Assembly (NCBI RefSeq): GCF_000716675.1
Contig: NZ_JNXT01000021.1
Coordinates: 124,001-188,000, forward strand
DNA: 64,000 nt
Reading direction: 5' to 3'
From: Streptomyces alboflavus
Lineage (GTDB): Bacteria > Actinomycetota > Actinomycetes > Streptomycetales > Streptomycetaceae
The position numbers were made by a program, and so were the translations under genes. The notes beneath the pieces are model-generated. The model was not told where the DNA came from, did no database searches, and worked only from the letters and a program-made list of their open reading frames with translations. Numbering within the stretch: the first letter of the stretch is position 1; each line of letters begins with the position of its first letter. Below are positions 44,101-54,797 of this stretch, piece by piece.

Positions 44101-47100
44101 GTGATCCGGTCGGCCGGGTACTCCAGGTCCACCGGCAGATACGCCGCGCCCGCCTTCAGGATGCCCAGCACAATCGCCACCTGCTCCGCGCCGCGCTCCA
44201 TCGCCACGCCCACCAGCCGCTCCGGTCCGACGCCCCGGGCGATCAGCCAGTGCGCGATCCGGTTCGCCCGCGCGTTCAGCTCCGCGTACGACAGGGCCAC
44301 GTCCTGCGACTCCACCGCCACGGCCTGCGGGGTCCGGCGTACCCGGGCCGCGAACAGCGCCGGGAACGTGGCCGGTTCGACCTCCCGGGGGGTCGGGGAC
44401 CGCTCGGCGGCGAGGAGCTCGCCGCGCTCCCGCTCGGTGAGCAGATCGGCGTAACTGACGCGGTGCGAGGGGTTGGTGACCGCGGTGGTCAGCAGCCGCT
44501 CCCAGCGGGCGATCAGCGTCTCGACGGTGGCGGCGTCGAACAGCTCGGTGGAGTACTCGACCGCGATCTGGACGCCCGCGGGCCGCGTACGGTCCTCGAA
44601 GGTCTCATGGAGGCTGAAGAGCATGTCGTAGCGGGCAGTGCCGGTGCCGCTGCCGTCCGCCACGACCCGGAGACCGGGCAGCTCGAAGTGCGCCTCCTCG
44701 TTGTTCTGCAGCGCCAGGGCGATCTGGAAGAGCGGGTGGTGGGAGGTGGACCGCTCCGGGTTGATCCGCTCCACCACGGCCTCGAAGGGGACGTCCTGGT
44801 GCGTGTACGCGGCCAGGCTCGACCTGCGCACCTGGCCGACCAAGTCCGCGAAGGTGGGGTCGCCGGAGGTGTCGGTGCGCAGCACGAGCATGTTCACGAA
44901 CAGGCCGACGAGGTCCTTGAGGCTCTCGTCGGCACGGCCCGCGATGCCGCTGCCGATGGCGATGTCCGTGCCCGCGCCGAGCCGGGTCAGCAGGGCCGCC
45001 ATCGTGGCCTGGAACACCATGAACGGCGTGGCGCCCGAGGCCCGGGCCAACTCGGCCACGCCCCGGTGCAGTTCGGGCCCGAAGGTGAACTGGAGCAGGT
45101 CGCCGCTGTGGTCGAGCGCGGCCGGACGCGGCCGGTCGCTGGGGATGGTGACCGTCTCGGGCAGCCCGGCGAGCCGGTCGGTCCAGTACGCGAGCTGCTC
45201 GCTGTACACGCTGTCCGGGTCACCGGACTCGCCGAGCAGGCCCCGCTGCCACAGCGTGTAGTCGGCGTACTGCACCGGCAGCGGTGTCCACCGCGGTGCG
45301 CCGCCCTCGGTGCGGGCGGTGTACGCGGCGGTCAGGTCCCGGGCCAGCGGCGCCAGGGACCAGCCGTCGGCCGCGATGTGATGGATCACCAGGACGAGTA
45401 CCGACTCCCGCGGCGCCGTGGTGAACAGCCAGGCGCGGACCGGGATCTCGGCGGCCAGGTCGAAGGTGTGCCGGGCGGCCCCGGTCAGGGCCGCGGCGAG
45501 CGCTTCCCCGGCCCGCACGGACCGCGGGGTCAGGGTGATCCGGGCCCGCTCCGGTTCCCGGATGTCCTGGTACGGCTTGCCGTCGACCTCCGGGAACGCG
45601 GTGCGCAGGGTCTCGTGGCGGGCCAGCAGGTCATTGACCGCCCCCTCCAGGGCGGGCACGTCCAGGTCGCCGCTCAGCCGCAGGATGAACGGCATGTTGT
45701 ACGTCGCCGACCGTCCTTCGAGCCGGTGCAGGAACCACAGGCGCTGCTGGGCGAAGGAGAGCGGCAGCCGGGCGGGCCGCTCGGCGGACCGGGTCAGCGG
45801 GGCCCGGGCAGGGGCGCCGCCGTCCAGGTGCGGGGCGAGCTCGGCCACGCTCGGGTGCGTGAAGAACGTGCGCAGGTCGACCTCGGCGCTCAGGGCGGTG
45901 CGGATGCGGCTGATCAGCTTCGTCGCCAGCAGCGAGTGGCCGCCCCGGTCGAAGAAGTCGTCGTCGACACCGATCCGTTCGACATCGAGGACTTCGGCGA
46001 ACAGGTCGCACAGCACCTCCTCCTGGAGCGTGCGCGGGGCGCGGCTCGTGGCCTGGAGGCTGAGGTCGGGGGCGGGCAGGGCCCGGCGGTCGAGCTTGCC
46101 GTTGGCGGTCAGCGGGACCGAGGCGATGGCCACGACCGAGGCGGGCACCAGATGGGCCGGAAGGAGGCCTTGGAGGTAGCCGCGCATCGAGCCGACCAGG
46201 GCGCCGATCCGGGTGGCCGCGGCCGGGTCGGTGGCCAGCTTCTTGTCGGCGCGGCCGGAGGGCAGATGAACCCCCGTCAGCGGCCGCGCGGTCATCGTGG
46301 CGTCGGTGCAGACCAGCGCGTCGAAGCACTCCCCGGCCTGCGACCAGGTCAGCAGGGCGCTCCAGCCGCGGGCGTCGGCCCACCGCCACACCTGCTGCGG
46401 GTCAAGGGCGGGCCCGCCCGCGGCGGGTGCCTCCATCAGCCGGGCCTCGACCGCCAGGGCCACCTCGTCGCTCAGCCGCGCGTTGGGTATGCCCCTCACC
46501 CGCAGCACCGCTCCCGCCCGGTCGGGCAGCAGCTCCGCCACCGCGCTCAGGTCGGACACCTGACGGCCCCACACCACCTCAGGAGCGCCGGAGACATCCT
46601 CGATCCCGGCGGCCGGCTGGTGCAGGACGACCTCGTAGCGGTGCCGGGTCAGCTCGTTGTGCGCCGCACCGGGCTTGAGCCGGATGTCCGCCCCACCCGC
46701 CCCGTGCCGCTCGGCCCACCGCACGAACCACTCCGGGTCGAGTGCCAGTTCCGGCTCGGTCAGCATCGCCCGCGCGATCGCCGCCCGTGCCGCCGACGGC
46801 GCCGTCTGCGGGTACTGGCTGCTGCGCACCCCGGAGGCGAACAGGTGCAGCGTGCCCGCGTTGCGCACGTCCCCGACCAGGATCCGGCCGCCCGGCGCGA
46901 GCAGCTCCCACGCCTGTGCCAGGACCCGGTCCAGGTAGGCGGCGTGCGGAAAGTACTGGACGACCGAGTTGAGGACCACCATGTCGAAGTGGCCCGCCGG
47001 CAGCCCCGACACGTCGTCGGCGTGCTGGTGGCGCAGCGTGACCTTGCCGGCGTGCCCGGCCTGCTCCACTTCCCCGGTCAGCCGCGCGATCACCGTCGAG

Positions 47101-50100
47101 GACAGGTCCGTGGCCCAGTACTCCTCGACATGGTCCAGGAGGTGCGCCATGAGCAGGCCCGAGCCCACCCCCAGCTCCAGGATGCGGCGCGGCCGCCAGG
47201 AGGTGATCCGGGCCACCGCCGCGTCCCGCCACTCCCGCATCTCGCCCAGGTCGATCGGCTCACCGGTGTAACTGGAGTTCCAGCCGGTGAAGTCCTCGCC
47301 CCACCGGGTGCCGGTGGCGGAGTAGACCTCGTCGTAGATCTGCTCCCACTCGTCGACCTGCCGCCCGGGCCCCTCGGCCTGCTGCGCCCCGTCCAGATCC
47401 GGCACCACGTACGCGACCAGCTGCTTGTCGACGCCCGCACCCGGACCGTCCCGCGTGACCACCACGGCCTGTGCCACACCCGGGTGGGTGCTCAGGGCCG
47501 CCTCGACCTCGGCGGGCTCGACCCGCACACCGCGGATCTTGACCTGGTCGTCGGCGCGACCCGCGTACTCCAACTGCCCGTCCGCGTTCCAGCGGGCCAG
47601 GTCGCCGGTGCGGTACATGCGCGCCCCGGCAGGGCCGTAGGGGTCGGCCACGAACCGCTCGGCGGTCAGCGCGGCGCGGCTCAGGTAGCCGCGCGCGATG
47701 TCGCCCGCCACGTACAACTCGCCCGCCGTGCCCGGCGGTACCGGGGTGAGGCCCGCGCCGAGGACGTAGGTGCGCATGTTGCCGATCGGTGTGCCGATGG
47801 GGGCGCTGCCGGTGCCGCCGGCGCCGTCGCCGGCCGTGTAGGTGGTGGTGTAGAAGGACTCGGTCTGGCCGTAGGCGTTGATGACGCGGACGCCCGGCAG
47901 CGTCTGCCGGACCCGGTCCACCAGTGCCGACGGCAGCGCCTCACCGGCGAGGACGACCGTCTGCAGACCGGTGATCGTGCCCATGTGGTCGCCGAGTTCG
48001 GCGAAGACCGACGGCACGGTGCTGATGACGTCGGCGGCGAGGGTGTCGCGCCGGGCCAGGACGAGAGCGTCGCGGACCACCTCGACGCTGCCGCCCCGCG
48101 TCAGCGTGGTGACGATCTCGAAGACGGAGACGTCGAAGTTGACCGACGTGCCCGCCAGCACCCGCGTCCCGGCGCCGATGCCGACGCGCTCGGCAAGCCG
48201 CGTGATGCCGTTGACCACGTTGTGGTGGCTGATCACGACGCCCTTGGGGGTGCCCGTCGACCCCGAGGTGTACATCACGTACGCCGCGCTGTCCGGGCGC
48301 AGCACGCCCCCGCGGTCGGCGTCGCCGCGGACGGCGCCGGCGGCGGGGTCGTCGAGGGCGACGTCGTCCAGGTGCAGAACGGGGGCGCCGGTCCGCGGCA
48401 GCGTGCCGGCGGTGGCCGCGTCCGTGAGGATGAGGGCCGGTCCCGCGTGCTCCAGGATGTGGTCCAGGCGCGCACTCGGGTACTCGGGGTCGATCGGCAG
48501 ATACGCCGCGCCGGACTTGAGGATGCCGAGCAGGCCGGTGACCAGGTCGGCGCAGCGGGGCAGGGCGAGACCGACGAGGACCTCGGGGCCCGCTCCCCGG
48601 TCGATGAGGTGACGGGCCAGGCGGCCCGCGCGGGCGTCCAACTCGGCGTAGGTGTACGAGACGTGGCTGCCGCCCTCGGCGCACTCGACCGCGATCTCGT
48701 CCGGGACGGCGGCGGCCCGCTGCTCGAACAGCGCCGGGACCGTCTCGTACGGGGTGGGTGCGGCGGTGTCGTTGACCTCGGTGAGGAACCGGCCGCGTTC
48801 GGCGGGCTCCAGCAGGTCGACGGCGCCCAGGCGCACCTTCGGGTCCGCGGCGAGCTGGGCCAGGACGCGGCCGAAGCGGGTGGCGATGTCGGCGGCCCGG
48901 GCGCGGTCGACGAGGTGGTGCTGGTGCTGGAGGCTCACCTTCAGGTGCGGCTCGGCGACGGCCATCACCACCAGCGGGTAGTGGGTGGCGCTGAGCGGGC
49001 TGATCCCGGTCACCGAGATCCCGGCGGCCGAGTAGGCCTCGCCCAGACCGGCGCTGTCGATCGGGTACGACTCCAGGACCACCATCGTGTCGAAGAGCGT
49101 GCGCAGTCCGGTGTGCCGGTGCATGTCCAGGAGGCCGTGGTGCTGGTGGTCGAGCAGCGCGCCCTGTCGTTCCTGGAGCCCGGCGAGGAGGGCGTCGAGC
49201 GAGTGGCCGGGGGCGCAGTTCACCCGTACCGGCAGCGTGTTGACGAACATGCCGACCATGTCGTCCGCGCCCGCGACCTGGGGCGGGCGCCCGGAGACGA
49301 TGGCGCCGAACACCACGTCCTGACGCCCGGTCAGGCCCGCGAGGAGGATGGCCCAGGCGCCCTGCAGCAACACGTTGAGGGTCAGGCCTAATTCGGCTGC
49401 GCGTCGGGTGAGTTCACGGGACTGCTCCGGGGTGAGGGGCACGTCGACCTGGCCGACCCCGGTCGGTTCGCCCGCCAGGGCGGAGTCCTCGGGCAGGAGC
49501 AGTGTGGGCTCGTCGAGGCCGTCCAGCTCCTGGGCCCAGGCGCGGGCCGACGCCTCGTGGTCCTGCCGCGAGAGCCAGGCCAGGAAGTCGCGGTAGCCGC
49601 GCACCTTGCCCAGGTCCGTGGCATCGCCGGCCGAGCCGTACAGGCGCAGCAGGTCCTGCATGAGCAGGGGGACCGACCAGCCGTCGAACAGGACGTGGTG
49701 GGTGGTGAGGACCAGGTCCCAGGTGTCGGCGGCCAGCCTGATCAGCGACATGCGCAGCAGCGGTGCGGCGGCCAGGTCGAAGTGGGTGGCGTGGTCCGCG
49801 TCCAGGAAGCGCTCGAGCCGCCCGGCGCGCTCCTCCTCGGCGAGCGCGCTGAAGTCCTCCTCGTGCCAGGGGAGTTCGACGCCGTCCCGGATGATCTGGA
49901 CCCGCTCGCCCGCGCTGTCGGTGACGAAGCCGGCCCGCAGGTTGGGGTGGCGGTCGAGCACCGCCTGCGCGGCCGCCCGCAGCCGCCGCGGCTCGACCTC
50001 TCCGGCAAGGTGCAGGACCAGCTGCATCTGGTAGGCGTCGAAGGTGGCACCGGCCAGCTCTGCGTGGAAGAGCAGGCCTTCCTGCATCGCGGTCAGCGGC

Positions 50101-53100
50101 CATACGTCGGTCAGGCCCGGGTAGCGCCGCCGCCAGCCGTCCAGTTCGCTCTGTCCCGCCGTCACCAGCGGTATGTCCGAGGGCGTGAGACCGCCCGCGT
50201 CCGGCTCGGCGGCGTGTCGCGCGAGGCCTTCGAGGGCGGTGCGCCACAGACCGGCGAGCTCGTCCACCTCGGCCCGCGTGAACAGGCCGGAGGGGAAGTC
50301 GAGGCGGGTGGCGAGACGCGGGCCGTGCTCGGTGTCAGTCACGTACGCGCTGATGTTCAGCGCCACGAGGGCGGGCATGTCCCCGGCCAGGCCCACCTGC
50401 AGTTCGGTGGTGCCGTCGACCTGGGAGAAGCCGAGGTCGTGCGCCCCTTCCGGGGTGTTCGCCGACCCGGCGTACCAGCCCAGGTAGTTGAAGGAGATCT
50501 GTCCGGTCGCGTACCGCTCGAGGATCTCGCCGGTCCGCGGGTTCAGATGACGCAGCAGGCCGTAGCCGATGCCCTTGCCGGGCACGGCGAGCAGCTGTTC
50601 CTTGACCGCCTTGACCGCGGCCCCCGCCGCGCTGCCGCCGTCGAGGGCGTCGTCGAGGTCCACGCCCGCCACGTCGAGACGGACCGGGAACATGCTGGTG
50701 AACCAGCCCACTGTGCGGGACAGTTCGGCCCCCGGGGCGGCGGCCTCCTCACGGCCGTGGCCCTCGAGGCGCAGGAGCAGCGAGGACTCGGCCACCCCGC
50801 GCCGCCCCCGCCACTTGGCCACCGCGAGAGCGAGCGCGGCCAGCAGGCCGTCGTTGACACCGCCGCGGTAGGCGGCGGGCAGCGTGGTCAGCAGGGCCCG
50901 GGTGGCCGCCACCGGCAGGTCCATGCGCACATGCTCGACCGTGGCCATGGTGTCGACAGCCGGGTCGAACGCGCGGCTGCCGAGGACCGGGTCCGGTCCG
51001 GCGACGATCGAGCGCCACAGGTCCAGCTCCTCGGCCCGCTGCTCGGACGTGGCCTCCGCCGCCAGGGCGTGCGCCCAGCGCCGTGCCGAGGTGCCCACGG
51101 GTTCGAGCCGCGGGGTGCGGCCGTCGCGGACCTGCTTCCACGCCTCGGCCAGGTCCGGCAGCAGGATGCGCCAGGAGACGCCGTCGACGACGAAGTGATG
51201 CAGGGCGATGATCAGGCGCCCGGCGCGCTCGGCGCCCGCGTCGAACCACACGAACCGCGCCATGACACCACCGGCGGCGTCCAACTGCCCGGCGGCGGCG
51301 TCGAGTTCGGCGGCGGCCCGCTCCCGCCAGCCGGCGCCCCACTCGGCCCGCGACGCGACGCGGTGGATCAGGCAAGCGACGTCGACCGTGCCCGGCGCGG
51401 CCACCTCGAGCCCCGGTTGACCCCCCGTGACCAGGCGGGAGCGGAGGATGTCGTGGTGATCGAGGACCGCCGCCAGGGTGGCGGTCAGCCCGGCCTCGTC
51501 GATGCCGACGGGTAGCTGGACCGTCATCGACATGGTGAACCGGTCCAGACCGGCACCCAGGCCGAGGAGGTAGTGGCCGATCGGCAGCAGGGGCATGAAC
51601 CCCGTGCCGCCGCCCTCGAGTTCGTCGAGCACCGGGCCGCACTGGCCGCCGCTGACGGCGGTCTCGGCGAGCTCGGCGACGGTGCGGGCGTCGAAGATCT
51701 GCCGGGGGGTGATCTCCACGCCCTGCGTGCGGGCCCGCGAGACCACCTGGATGGAGCGGATGCTGTCGCCGCCGACGGCGAAGAAGTCGTCGTCCACGCC
51801 GACCCGGTCGAGGCCGAGCACCTCGGCGAACACCCCGGCGAGCACCTCCTCCACCGGGGTGCGCGGGGCGCGGTAGGTGCCGCCCGTGAACTCCGGCTCC
51901 GGCAGGGCCGCGTGGTCCAGCTTGCCGTTGGGGGCCAGCGGCAGCCGGTCGAGCGTCACGAAGACCGAGGGCACCATGAACTCCGGCAGCCTGCCGGCGA
52001 CGAACGTGCGCAGCTCCCGCTGGGAGACGGCGGCCGTCAGATCGAGGTCCAGATCGCGCAGGCTGTCCACCGCGGCGGACCCCGGCCCGAACGCGTCCAC
52101 GGGAACGACGTAGCCGACGAGTCGGGTGCCGCCGCGGCCGTGGTGCGTGACCACGACGGCCTGCGCGACTCCCGGGTGGGCGGTCAGCGCGGCCTCCACC
52201 TCGCCGGGCTCGATGCGGAAGCCGCGCACCTTGAGCTGTGCGTCGTCGCGGCCGACGTACTCCAGCTGCCCGTCGGCGTTCCAGCGGGCCAGGTCACCGG
52301 TGCGGTACATGCGCGCGCCGGGTGGGCCGTAGGGGTCGGCGACGAAACGCTCGGCGGTCAGCCGGGCGTTCCCGAAGTAGCCGCGCGCCACCTGGCCCGC
52401 CACGTACAGCTCGCCCGCCACTCCCGGTGCGACGGGCTTGAGTCCGGCGCCGAGGACATAGGCGCGCATGTTGCCCAGCGGGACGCCGATGGGCGCGCTC
52501 GCCGTGCCGGTCCAGGCGCTGTCGACGGTGCAGGTGGTGGCGTAGAACGACTCGGTCTGTCCGTAGGCGTTGATGACGCGGGCGCCCGGCAGGAGTTCGC
52601 GGACCCGCGCCACCAGGGCCGCGGGCAGCGCCTCGCCGGCCAAGACCACCGCGTCCGCCCGGATTTCGCCGCCCACCTGGTCGAGGAGTTCGGCGAAGAC
52701 GGACGGCACGGCGCTGACGACCCCGCCGCTCCAGCCGCCGCGCTCGCCGATGACGAGGACGTCGCGGACGACCTCGAGGGTGCCGCCGACGGCCAAGGTG
52801 GTGACCGTCTCGAAGACGGAGACGTCGAAGTTGACGGAGGTACCCGCCAGGGTGCGCGTACCCGCGTCGATGCCGACGGTGTCGGCGAGGCGGAGCACGC
52901 CGTTGACCACATCGCGGTGGGTGATCGTCACCCCCTTCGGCACCCCGGTGGAACCGGAGGTGTACATCACGTACGCGGCGTTCGCGGGCCGCGGCGCGAC
53001 CAGCGGCACCCGCGGCCCGGCCACCGCGAAGTCGATGTCCTCGACGCACAGGGCCGGCACGTCCGTCGTGGGCAGCACCCCCGCGGTGTCCGCGCCGGTG

Positions 53101-54797
53101 AGGATCAGCTGCGGACGGGCGTCCGCGAAGATGTGCCCCAGGCGCGCACTCGGGTACCTGGGGTCGACCGGCAGATAGGCGCCGCCCGCCTTGAGGATGC
53201 CGAGCATGCCCACGATCAGGTCCGCCGAGCGCGGCAGGGCCAGGCCGACGACGGACTCCGGTCCCACCCCACGGGCGGCCAGCTCACGGGCGAGCCGCTC
53301 CGCCCGGGCGTCCAGCTCCGCGTAGGTCAGCTCCAGGTCTTCGTGGACGACGGCGGTCGCGTCCGGTGCGGCCGCCACCTGACGTGCGATCAGCTCCGGC
53401 ACGCTCAGCTCGGGCGTCCGCACCTCCGTGTCGTTGTACGTGCTCAGGACCAGCTCCCGCTCGTCCGGTGCGAGCGGGTCCGCCAGGGCCACGGCCTGGT
53501 GCGGCTCGGCGGCAAACTGCCCGACGAGGCGCACGAAGCGGGCCACGACCGTCTCCGCCGTGGACCGGTCGAACAGGTCGGTCGCGTACTCCAGGTAGAT
53601 CGACAGACCCGGTTCGTCCGGGTCGTCGAAGAAGTTGAACTCCAGGTCGAACTTGGCCGTCGGCGTCGGCAGCGGCCCGAGGCGCGCCCTGAGGCCACCC
53701 GGCAGGTCGAACTGGAACCAGCCGCGCTTCTCCCAGGTGAACATGGTCTGGAACAGCGGGTGATAGGCGCTTGAGCGCTCCGGATTGAGGCTCTCCACCA
53801 GAAGCTCGAACGGCGCGTCCTGGTTGTCGTACGCCGTCAGCACCTTGTGCCGCACCTGCGCGAGGACCTCCGCGAAGGTCGGGGTGCCCGACAGGTCGGT
53901 GCGCAGCACCCAGGTGTTGACGAAGAAGCCCACCAGATCGGCGAGTTCGTCGTCGGTGCGGCCCATGATGGTCGAGCCCATCGCGACGTCGTCGCCCGCG
54001 CCGAGCTGGTGCAGGAAGATCGCGAGGGCGGCCTGGAGCACCATCGGCGTGGAGGCGCCGGCGCTCTTGGCCAGTTCCTCGACCCGCGCGAGCAGATCCG
54101 CGTCGAGCTCGGCCCCGACGCCGTCGCCCCGGTGGCTGGCCACCGGCGGCCGCGGCCGGTCGGTGGCGAGGCGCATGGGCTGCGGAACGCCCGCGAGCTC
54201 CTTCTTCCAGTAGCCGAGCTGGGTCGCGAGGACGCTGTCGCCGTCGCCCTCGTCGCCGAGCACCTCGCGCTGCCACATCGTGAAGTCGACGTACTGTACG
54301 GGCAGTTCGGGCCAGTCGGGGGCCGCGCCGGTGACGCGGGCGGTGTAGGCGGCGGCCAGGTCGCGGGCGAGCGGCCCGATGGACTCGCCGTCGGCGGCGA
54401 TGTGGTGGACGAGGAGCAGCAGCTGGTGCTCCTCGGGGCCCGCGCGGAACAGGGTGGCGCGGACCGGGATCTCCTCGGCCAGCGTGAAGACGTGGTTGGC
54501 GGCCCGCCGTACCTCCTCGTCGAGCTCCCGCGGGTCCACCTCGACCAGCGGGACGTCCAGGCGGGCCTCCTCGGCCGGGAGCACCCGTTGGGCGGGCACG
54601 CCCTCGGCGTTCTCCACGATCAGGGTGCGCAGACTCTCGTGCCGCGTCACGATGTCGCGGACCGCCCCGGTGAGCGCCGCGACGTCCGGCGCGCCCGTGA
54701 GCCGGACGAGGAAGGGCACGTTGTACGTCGCGGACGGCCCCTCGAACCTGTCGATGAACCACAGGCGTCGCTGCGCGAAGGACAACGGGATCATCAC
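37248..54797 (-). CDS. NRPS-2, four modules: C-A-T-E, C-A-MT-T, C-A-T-E, C-A-T-TE
   Basis: A 5849-aa synthetase adding residues 3-6 of a predicted hexapeptide. Key residues: C HH131, T Ser1012, E HH1200 (module 3); C HH1700, SAM-binding GVGSG near 2540, T Ser2955 (module 4); C HH3139, T Ser4022, E HH4213 (module 5); C HH4712, T Ser5569, thioesterase Ser5701 in GHSMGG (module 6). Condensation domains 3 and 5 have the LCL-type start PLSFAQ.RLWF, while 4 and 6 have the DCL-type WPLT.MQ.GLLF-like start, as expected after epimerases. GTG 54797 overlaps the NRPS-1 stop (GTGA), with AGGAG 6 nt upstream. The C1 motif begins at residue 3, so there is no docking domain. Codon 1803 is TTA. Residue-specificity codes are in the module entries. 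Confidence 0.95.
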   Translation of the reverse strand: MMIPLSFAQRRLWFIDRFEGPSATYNVPFLVRLTGAPDVAALTGAVRDIVTRHESLRTLIVENAEGVPAQRVLPAEEARLDVPLVEVDPRELDEEVRRAANHVFTLAEEIPVRATLFRAGPEEHQLLLLVHHIAADGESIGPLARDLAAAYTARVTGAAPDWPELPVQYVDFTMWQREVLGDEGDGDSVLATQLGYWKKELAGVPQPMRLATDRPRPPVASHRGDGVGAELDADLLARVEELAKSAGASTPMVLQAALAIFLHQLGAGDDVAMGSTIMGRTDDELADLVGFFVNTWVLRTDLSGTPTFAEVLAQVRHKVLTAYDNQDAPFELLVESLNPERSSAYHPLFQTMFTWEKRGWFQFDLPGGLRARLGPLPTPTAKFDLEFNFFDDPDEPGLSIYLEYATDLFDRSTAETVVARFVRLVGQFAAEPHQAVALADPLAPDERELVLSTYNDTEVRTPELSVPELIARQVAAAPDATAVVHEDLELTYAELDARAERLARELAARGVGPESVVGLALPRSADLIVGMLGILKAGGAYLPVDPRYPSARLGHIFADARPQLILTGADTAGVLPTTDVPALCVEDIDFAVAGPRVPLVAPRPANAAYVMYTSGSTGVPKGVTITHRDVVNGVLRLADTVGIDAGTRTLAGTSVNFDVSVFETVTTLAVGGTLEVVRDVLVIGERGGWSGGVVSAVPSVFAELLDQVGGEIRADAVVLAGEALPAALVARVRELLPGARVINAYGQTESFYATTCTVDSAWTGTASAPIGVPLGNMRAYVLGAGLKPVAPGVAGELYVAGQVARGYFGNARLTAERFVADPYGPPGARMYRTGDLARWNADGQLEYVGRDDAQLKVRGFRIEPGEVEAALTAHPGVAQAVVVTHHGRGGTRLVGYVVPVDAFGPGSAAVDSLRDLDLDLTAAVSQRELRTFVAGRLPEFMVPSVFVTLDRLPLAPNGKLDHAALPEPEFTGGTYRAPRTPVEEVLAGVFAEVLGLDRVGVDDDFFAVGGDSIRSIQVVSRARTQGVEITPRQIFDARTVAELAETAVSGGQCGPVLDELEGGGTGFMPLLPIGHYLLGLGAGLDRFTMSMTVQLPVGIDEAGLTATLAAVLDHHDILRSRLVTGGQPGLEVAAPGTVDVACLIHRVASRAEWGAGWRERAAAELDAAAGQLDAAGGVMARFVWFDAGAERAGRLIIALHHFVVDGVSWRILLPDLAEAWKQVRDGRTPRLEPVGTSARRWAHALAAEATSEQRAEELDLWRSIVAGPDPVLGSRAFDPAVDTMATVEHVRMDLPVAATRALLTTLPAAYRGGVNDGLLAALALAVAKWRGRRGVAESSLLLRLEGHGREEAAAPGAELSRTVGWFTSMFPVRLDVAGVDLDDALDGGSAAGAAVKAVKEQLLAVPGKGIGYGLLRHLNPRTGEILERYATGQISFNYLGWYAGSANTPEGAHDLGFSQVDGTTELQVGLAGDMPALVALNISAYVTDTEHGPRLATRLDFPSGLFTRAEVDELAGLWRTALEGLARHAAEPDAGGLTPSDIPLVTAGQSELDGWRRRYPGLTDVWPLTAMQEGLLFHAELAGATFDAYQMQLVLHLAGEVEPRRLRAAAQAVLDRHPNLRAGFVTDSAGERVQIIRDGVELPWHEEDFSALAEEERAGRLERFLDADHATHFDLAAAPLLRMSLIRLAADTWDLVLTTHHVLFDGWSVPLLMQDLLRLYGSAGDATDLGKVRGYRDFLAWLSRQDHEASARAWAQELDGLDEPTLLLPEDSALAGEPTGVGQVDVPLTPEQSRELTRRAAELGLTLNVLLQGAWAILLAGLTGRQDVVFGAIVSGRPPQVAGADDMVGMFVNTLPVRVNCAPGHSLDALLAGLQERQGALLDHQHHGLLDMHRHTGLRTLFDTMVVLESYPIDSAGLGEAYSAAGISVTGISPLSATHYPLVVMAVAEPHLKVSLQHQHHLVDRARAADIATRFGRVLAQLAADPKVRLGAVDLLEPAERGRFLTEVNDTAAPTPYETVPALFEQRAAAVPDEIAVECAEGGSHVSYTYAELDARAGRLARHLIDRGAGPEVLVGLALPRCADLVTGLLGILKSGAAYLPIDPEYPSARLDHILEHAGPALILTDAATAGTLPRTGAPVLHLDDVALDDPAAGAVRGDADRGGVLRPDSAAYVMYTSGSTGTPKGVVISHHNVVNGITRLAERVGIGAGTRVLAGTSVNFDVSVFEIVTTLTRGGSVEVVRDALVLARRDTLAADVISTVPSVFAELGDHMGTITGLQTVVLAGEALPSALVDRVRQTLPGVRVINAYGQTESFYTTTYTAGDGAGGTGSAPIGTPIGNMRTYVLGAGLTPVPPGTAGELYVAGDIARGYLSRAALTAERFVADPYGPAGARMYRTGDLARWNADGQLEYAGRADDQVKIRGVRVEPAEVEAALSTHPGVAQAVVVTRDGPGAGVDKQLVAYVVPDLDGAQQAEGPGRQVDEWEQIYDEVYSATGTRWGEDFTGWNSSYTGEPIDLGEMREWRDAAVARITSWRPRRILELGVGSGLLMAHLLDHVEEYWATDLSSTVIARLTGEVEQAGHAGKVTLRHQHADDVSGLPAGHFDMVVLNSVVQYFPHAAYLDRVLAQAWELLAPGGRILVGDVRNAGTLHLFASGVRSSQYPQTAPSAARAAIARAMLTEPELALDPEWFVRWAERHGAGGADIRLKPGAAHNELTRHRYEVVLHQPAAGIEDVSGAPEVVWGRQVSDLSAVAELLPDRAGAVLRVRGIPNARLSDEVALAVEARLMEAPAAGGPALDPQQVWRWADARGWSALLTWSQAGECFDALVCTDATMTARPLTGVHLPSGRADKKLATDPAAATRIGALVGSMRGYLQGLLPAHLVPASVVAIASVPLTANGKLDRRALPAPDLSLQATSRAPRTLQEEVLCDLFAEVLDVERIGVDDDFFDRGGHSLLATKLISRIRTALSAEVDLRTFFTHPSVAELAPHLDGGAPARAPLTRSAERPARLPLSFAQQRLWFLHRLEGRSATYNMPFILRLSGDLDVPALEGAVNDLLARHETLRTAFPEVDGKPYQDIREPERARITLTPRSVRAGEALAAALTGAARHTFDLAAEIPVRAWLFTTAPRESVLVLVIHHIAADGWSLAPLARDLTAAYTARTEGGAPRWTPLPVQYADYTLWQRGLLGESGDPDSVYSEQLAYWTDRLAGLPETVTIPSDRPRPAALDHSGDLLQFTFGPELHRGVAELARASGATPFMVFQATMAALLTRLGAGTDIAIGSGIAGRADESLKDLVGLFVNMLVLRTDTSGDPTFADLVGQVRRSSLAAYTHQDVPFEAVVERINPERSTSHHPLFQIALALQNNEEAHFELPGLRVVADGSGTGTARYDMLFSLHETFEDRTRPAGVQIAVEYSTELFDAATVETLIARWERLLTTAVTNPSHRVSYADLLTERERGELLAAERSPTPREVEPATFPALFAARVRRTPQAVAVESQDVALSYAELNARANRIAHWLIARGVGPERLVGVAMERGAEQVAIVLGILKAGAAYLPVDLEYPADRITYMVGDARPAAVLTTGESAGELPEGLATDVVAVDAVDVRQAWAQSPDSDPATALTLAHPMYVIYTSGSTGRPKGVTVTHAGLAALSADTRERLALASDSRVLQVASPSFDAAFWELVQSLTVGATLVVPRLRRLVGDDLYRTLAERRITHVMLPPSVVAALPEEAAHTLTGLRVLTVGGEACPPGLAGTWAPGRRFVNAYGPAETTVCGAISAPLTSARTPIGTAVADNRVRVLDDRLAPVPPGTPGELYIAGPSLARGYLNRPALSAERFVADPYGLAGARMYRTGDVVHRGADGQLTYLGRSDDQVKVRGLRIEPGEIEAVLAGHHGVARAVVVVRENRGAAQLAGYVVPTGAQAADDEDFDITAGVSVRELRRFAAARLPEFMVPSSFTLLDELPLGPNGKLDRAALPAPDFAGADYRAPGTETERVLAAVYAEVLGVERVGGDDDFFAVGGDSIRSIQVVSRARAHGVEVTPRQIFECRTVARLAEAVGSAPAGPVHEEPVGGGVGFVPLLPVARHVTGLGGGHDRFAMSTALTLPVGIDEAGLAATLAAVVDHHDVLRSRLVTSGAGAEPGLEVAEAGTVDVAPLIRRVPCAGDWEDAAWRRRATAELNAAVGELAPSNGEMARFVWFDAGAETSGRLIAVLHHLVVDGVSWRILASDLARAWGDVRQGRTPVLAPVPTSMRYWAHALTAEAARPERVAELGLWRSVVEGPDPAVGPRAFDPAVDVRSTVRTIEVELPARATESLLTTLPAAFHGGVDDGLLTALALAVATWRRERGVDESALLLSLEGHGRAESAVPGVDMSRTVGWFTTLFPVRLDVDGFDLDDALAGGRSAGGAVKAVKEQLNAIPDQGIGYGLLRHLNPATAEVLGAHGTGQVMFNYLGRFGAEGPPRKHRAQDWELAADVDGVHAELDADMPALAPLEVNSYVLDTERGPRLRAEIGFPAGLLGEADVQRLADLWRTALEGVARHAAEPGAGGLTPSDVPLVTVRQRDLEAWEERYPGLVDVWPVTSEQSGLLFQSMLADAEFDAYHVQFVLHLSGGVDAARMRAAGQALLDRYANLRAAFVAGAAGRQVQLIVDGVRLPWQVVDLREWPESERSERFEQLLRADQAAHFEPAVAPMLRMTLVQLTDDRSELVYTAHHALFDGWSFPLLLQDLIRLYGSAGDPAGLPRVRSYRDFLSWLARQDHEASARVWARELAGVEGPTMLAPAAAGAEPTDADEEGFGHVALPLAPETTRALQRRASELGVTLNILLQGAWGVLLGHLTGRQDVVFGATVSGRPPQVPGVDRMVGLFINGLPVRVEFTWRDTLADVLTALRERQAVLMDHQNHGLSDIHEAVGVGTLFDTMVIFESFPIDREGMIEAHSAAGVGVTGMRVLSGTHYPLIVAADPDLRMGLQYQRGRFEHAEVERIAARLGRVLTRLAADPLTPVARLDVLEQDERELVLGRFNDTGVRVLEQTVTGLFEEQAARTPDAPAVVHEGGQLTYGEVNARANRLARHLTGLGLGSGALAAVVLPRTPDLVVAILAVLKTGAAYVPVDPGHSGARLEHILATAAPHLIVTDASVAAALPRQGAAERLWLDETDVSAQPAGDLTDAERARPLLPDDLLYQVYTSGSTGLPKGVGITHRNLVNALDGLVRQVGARPGWRMLASTSIGFDVAAFELFSTLTTGGSVELVRDVLALAERDSWDIDVVSSVPSAFAEIVDRLGDRLSPTALVFAGEALTPALVEQVRANWPQARIVNGYGPSETFYVTAHALETDRGYASGVPVGRPLGNLRAYVLGPALTPVAPGAVGELYMAGAGVGRGYHRQPALTAERFVADPFGPAGERMYRTGDLARWTADGELEYAGRADTQVKIRGFRIDPGEVEAVLAAHPRVARTAVVARADAGGKQLIAYVVPAATDGGPTGAELRDFVAGRLPEFMVPAAFVTLERLPLSPNGKLDHRALPAPDLTGTAAYRAPRTPHEEVLAGLFADVLGVAEVGVDDNFFDRGGHSLRATRLVHRIRTVLMVDVPMRTVFQSPTVAELAAQLDTGAESRGHTDPYGVVLPLKSGGGKAPVWFVHPGIGLSWSYLGMAVQLGDRPVHAVQARGFDGSPLPETFAAMVLDYVAEILTVQSEGPFHLIGHSMGGTLAHAIAAELQGRGHEVPLVGILDAAPSNIFARQDVVLDLSEARDFLEGYLPGGADDPERRALIANGSALMVEHVRMAREFSQPTYRGDVLFFNATLSPEAAAAHWEPYVEGDVRTYDIEATHFGMTEPKHASEICKVINHHLEA
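41118..45797 (-). other. NRPS module 5 (C-A-T-E): D-Leu-like or aromatic residue
   Basis: LCL-type condensation domain (HHIAADGWS). Pocket: D-A-W-M-T-G-A-V-C-(K), from FDAAFWE, HVMLPP, VLTVGGE and [11 protein letters not shown]. It is a mix of Leu-type (DAWLYGAVMK) and Phe-type (DAWTVAAVCK) codes. The A domain is a close homologue of that of module 1. Epimerase intact ([10 protein letters not shown]). Confidence 0.45.
45798..50165 (-). other. NRPS module 4 (C-A-MT-T): N-methylated L-residue, DVFSVAAYTK pocket
   Basis: The A domain is interrupted after its A8 motif by a methyltransferase of about 300 residues ([20 protein letters not shown] is the SAM-binding motif; about 46400-47390). The pocket differs from module 3 only at position 331 (Thr for Ala). 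An N-methyltransferase on a piperazate-like residue would be odd, so the substrate may be a different bulky residue. The condensation domain is DCL type (HHVLFDGWS), matching the D-residue donor. Confidence 0.5.
50178..54797 (-). other. NRPS module 3 (C-A-T-E): D-residue with a DVFSVAAYAK pocket, perhaps piperazic acid
   Basis: The LCL-type condensation domain has HHIAADGES, with Glu where Trp is usual. Pocket: D-V-F-S-V-A-A-Y-A-(K), from FDVSVFE, SAVPSVF, VVLAGEA and [12 protein letters not shown] recall DVFxVAxYAK as the code given for piperazate-activating domains, but cannot check it here. Epimerase intact ([10 protein letters not shown]). Confidence 0.4.

Noticed and set aside
36849..49391. 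Very long open frames on the plus strand opposite the NRPS genes (about 1400 and 2740 codons)
   Set aside because: Their translations are Gly/Arg/Val/Glu-rich strings without domains. They are antisense shadows caused by the high third-position GC of NRPS-2, whose domains are all on the minus strand.
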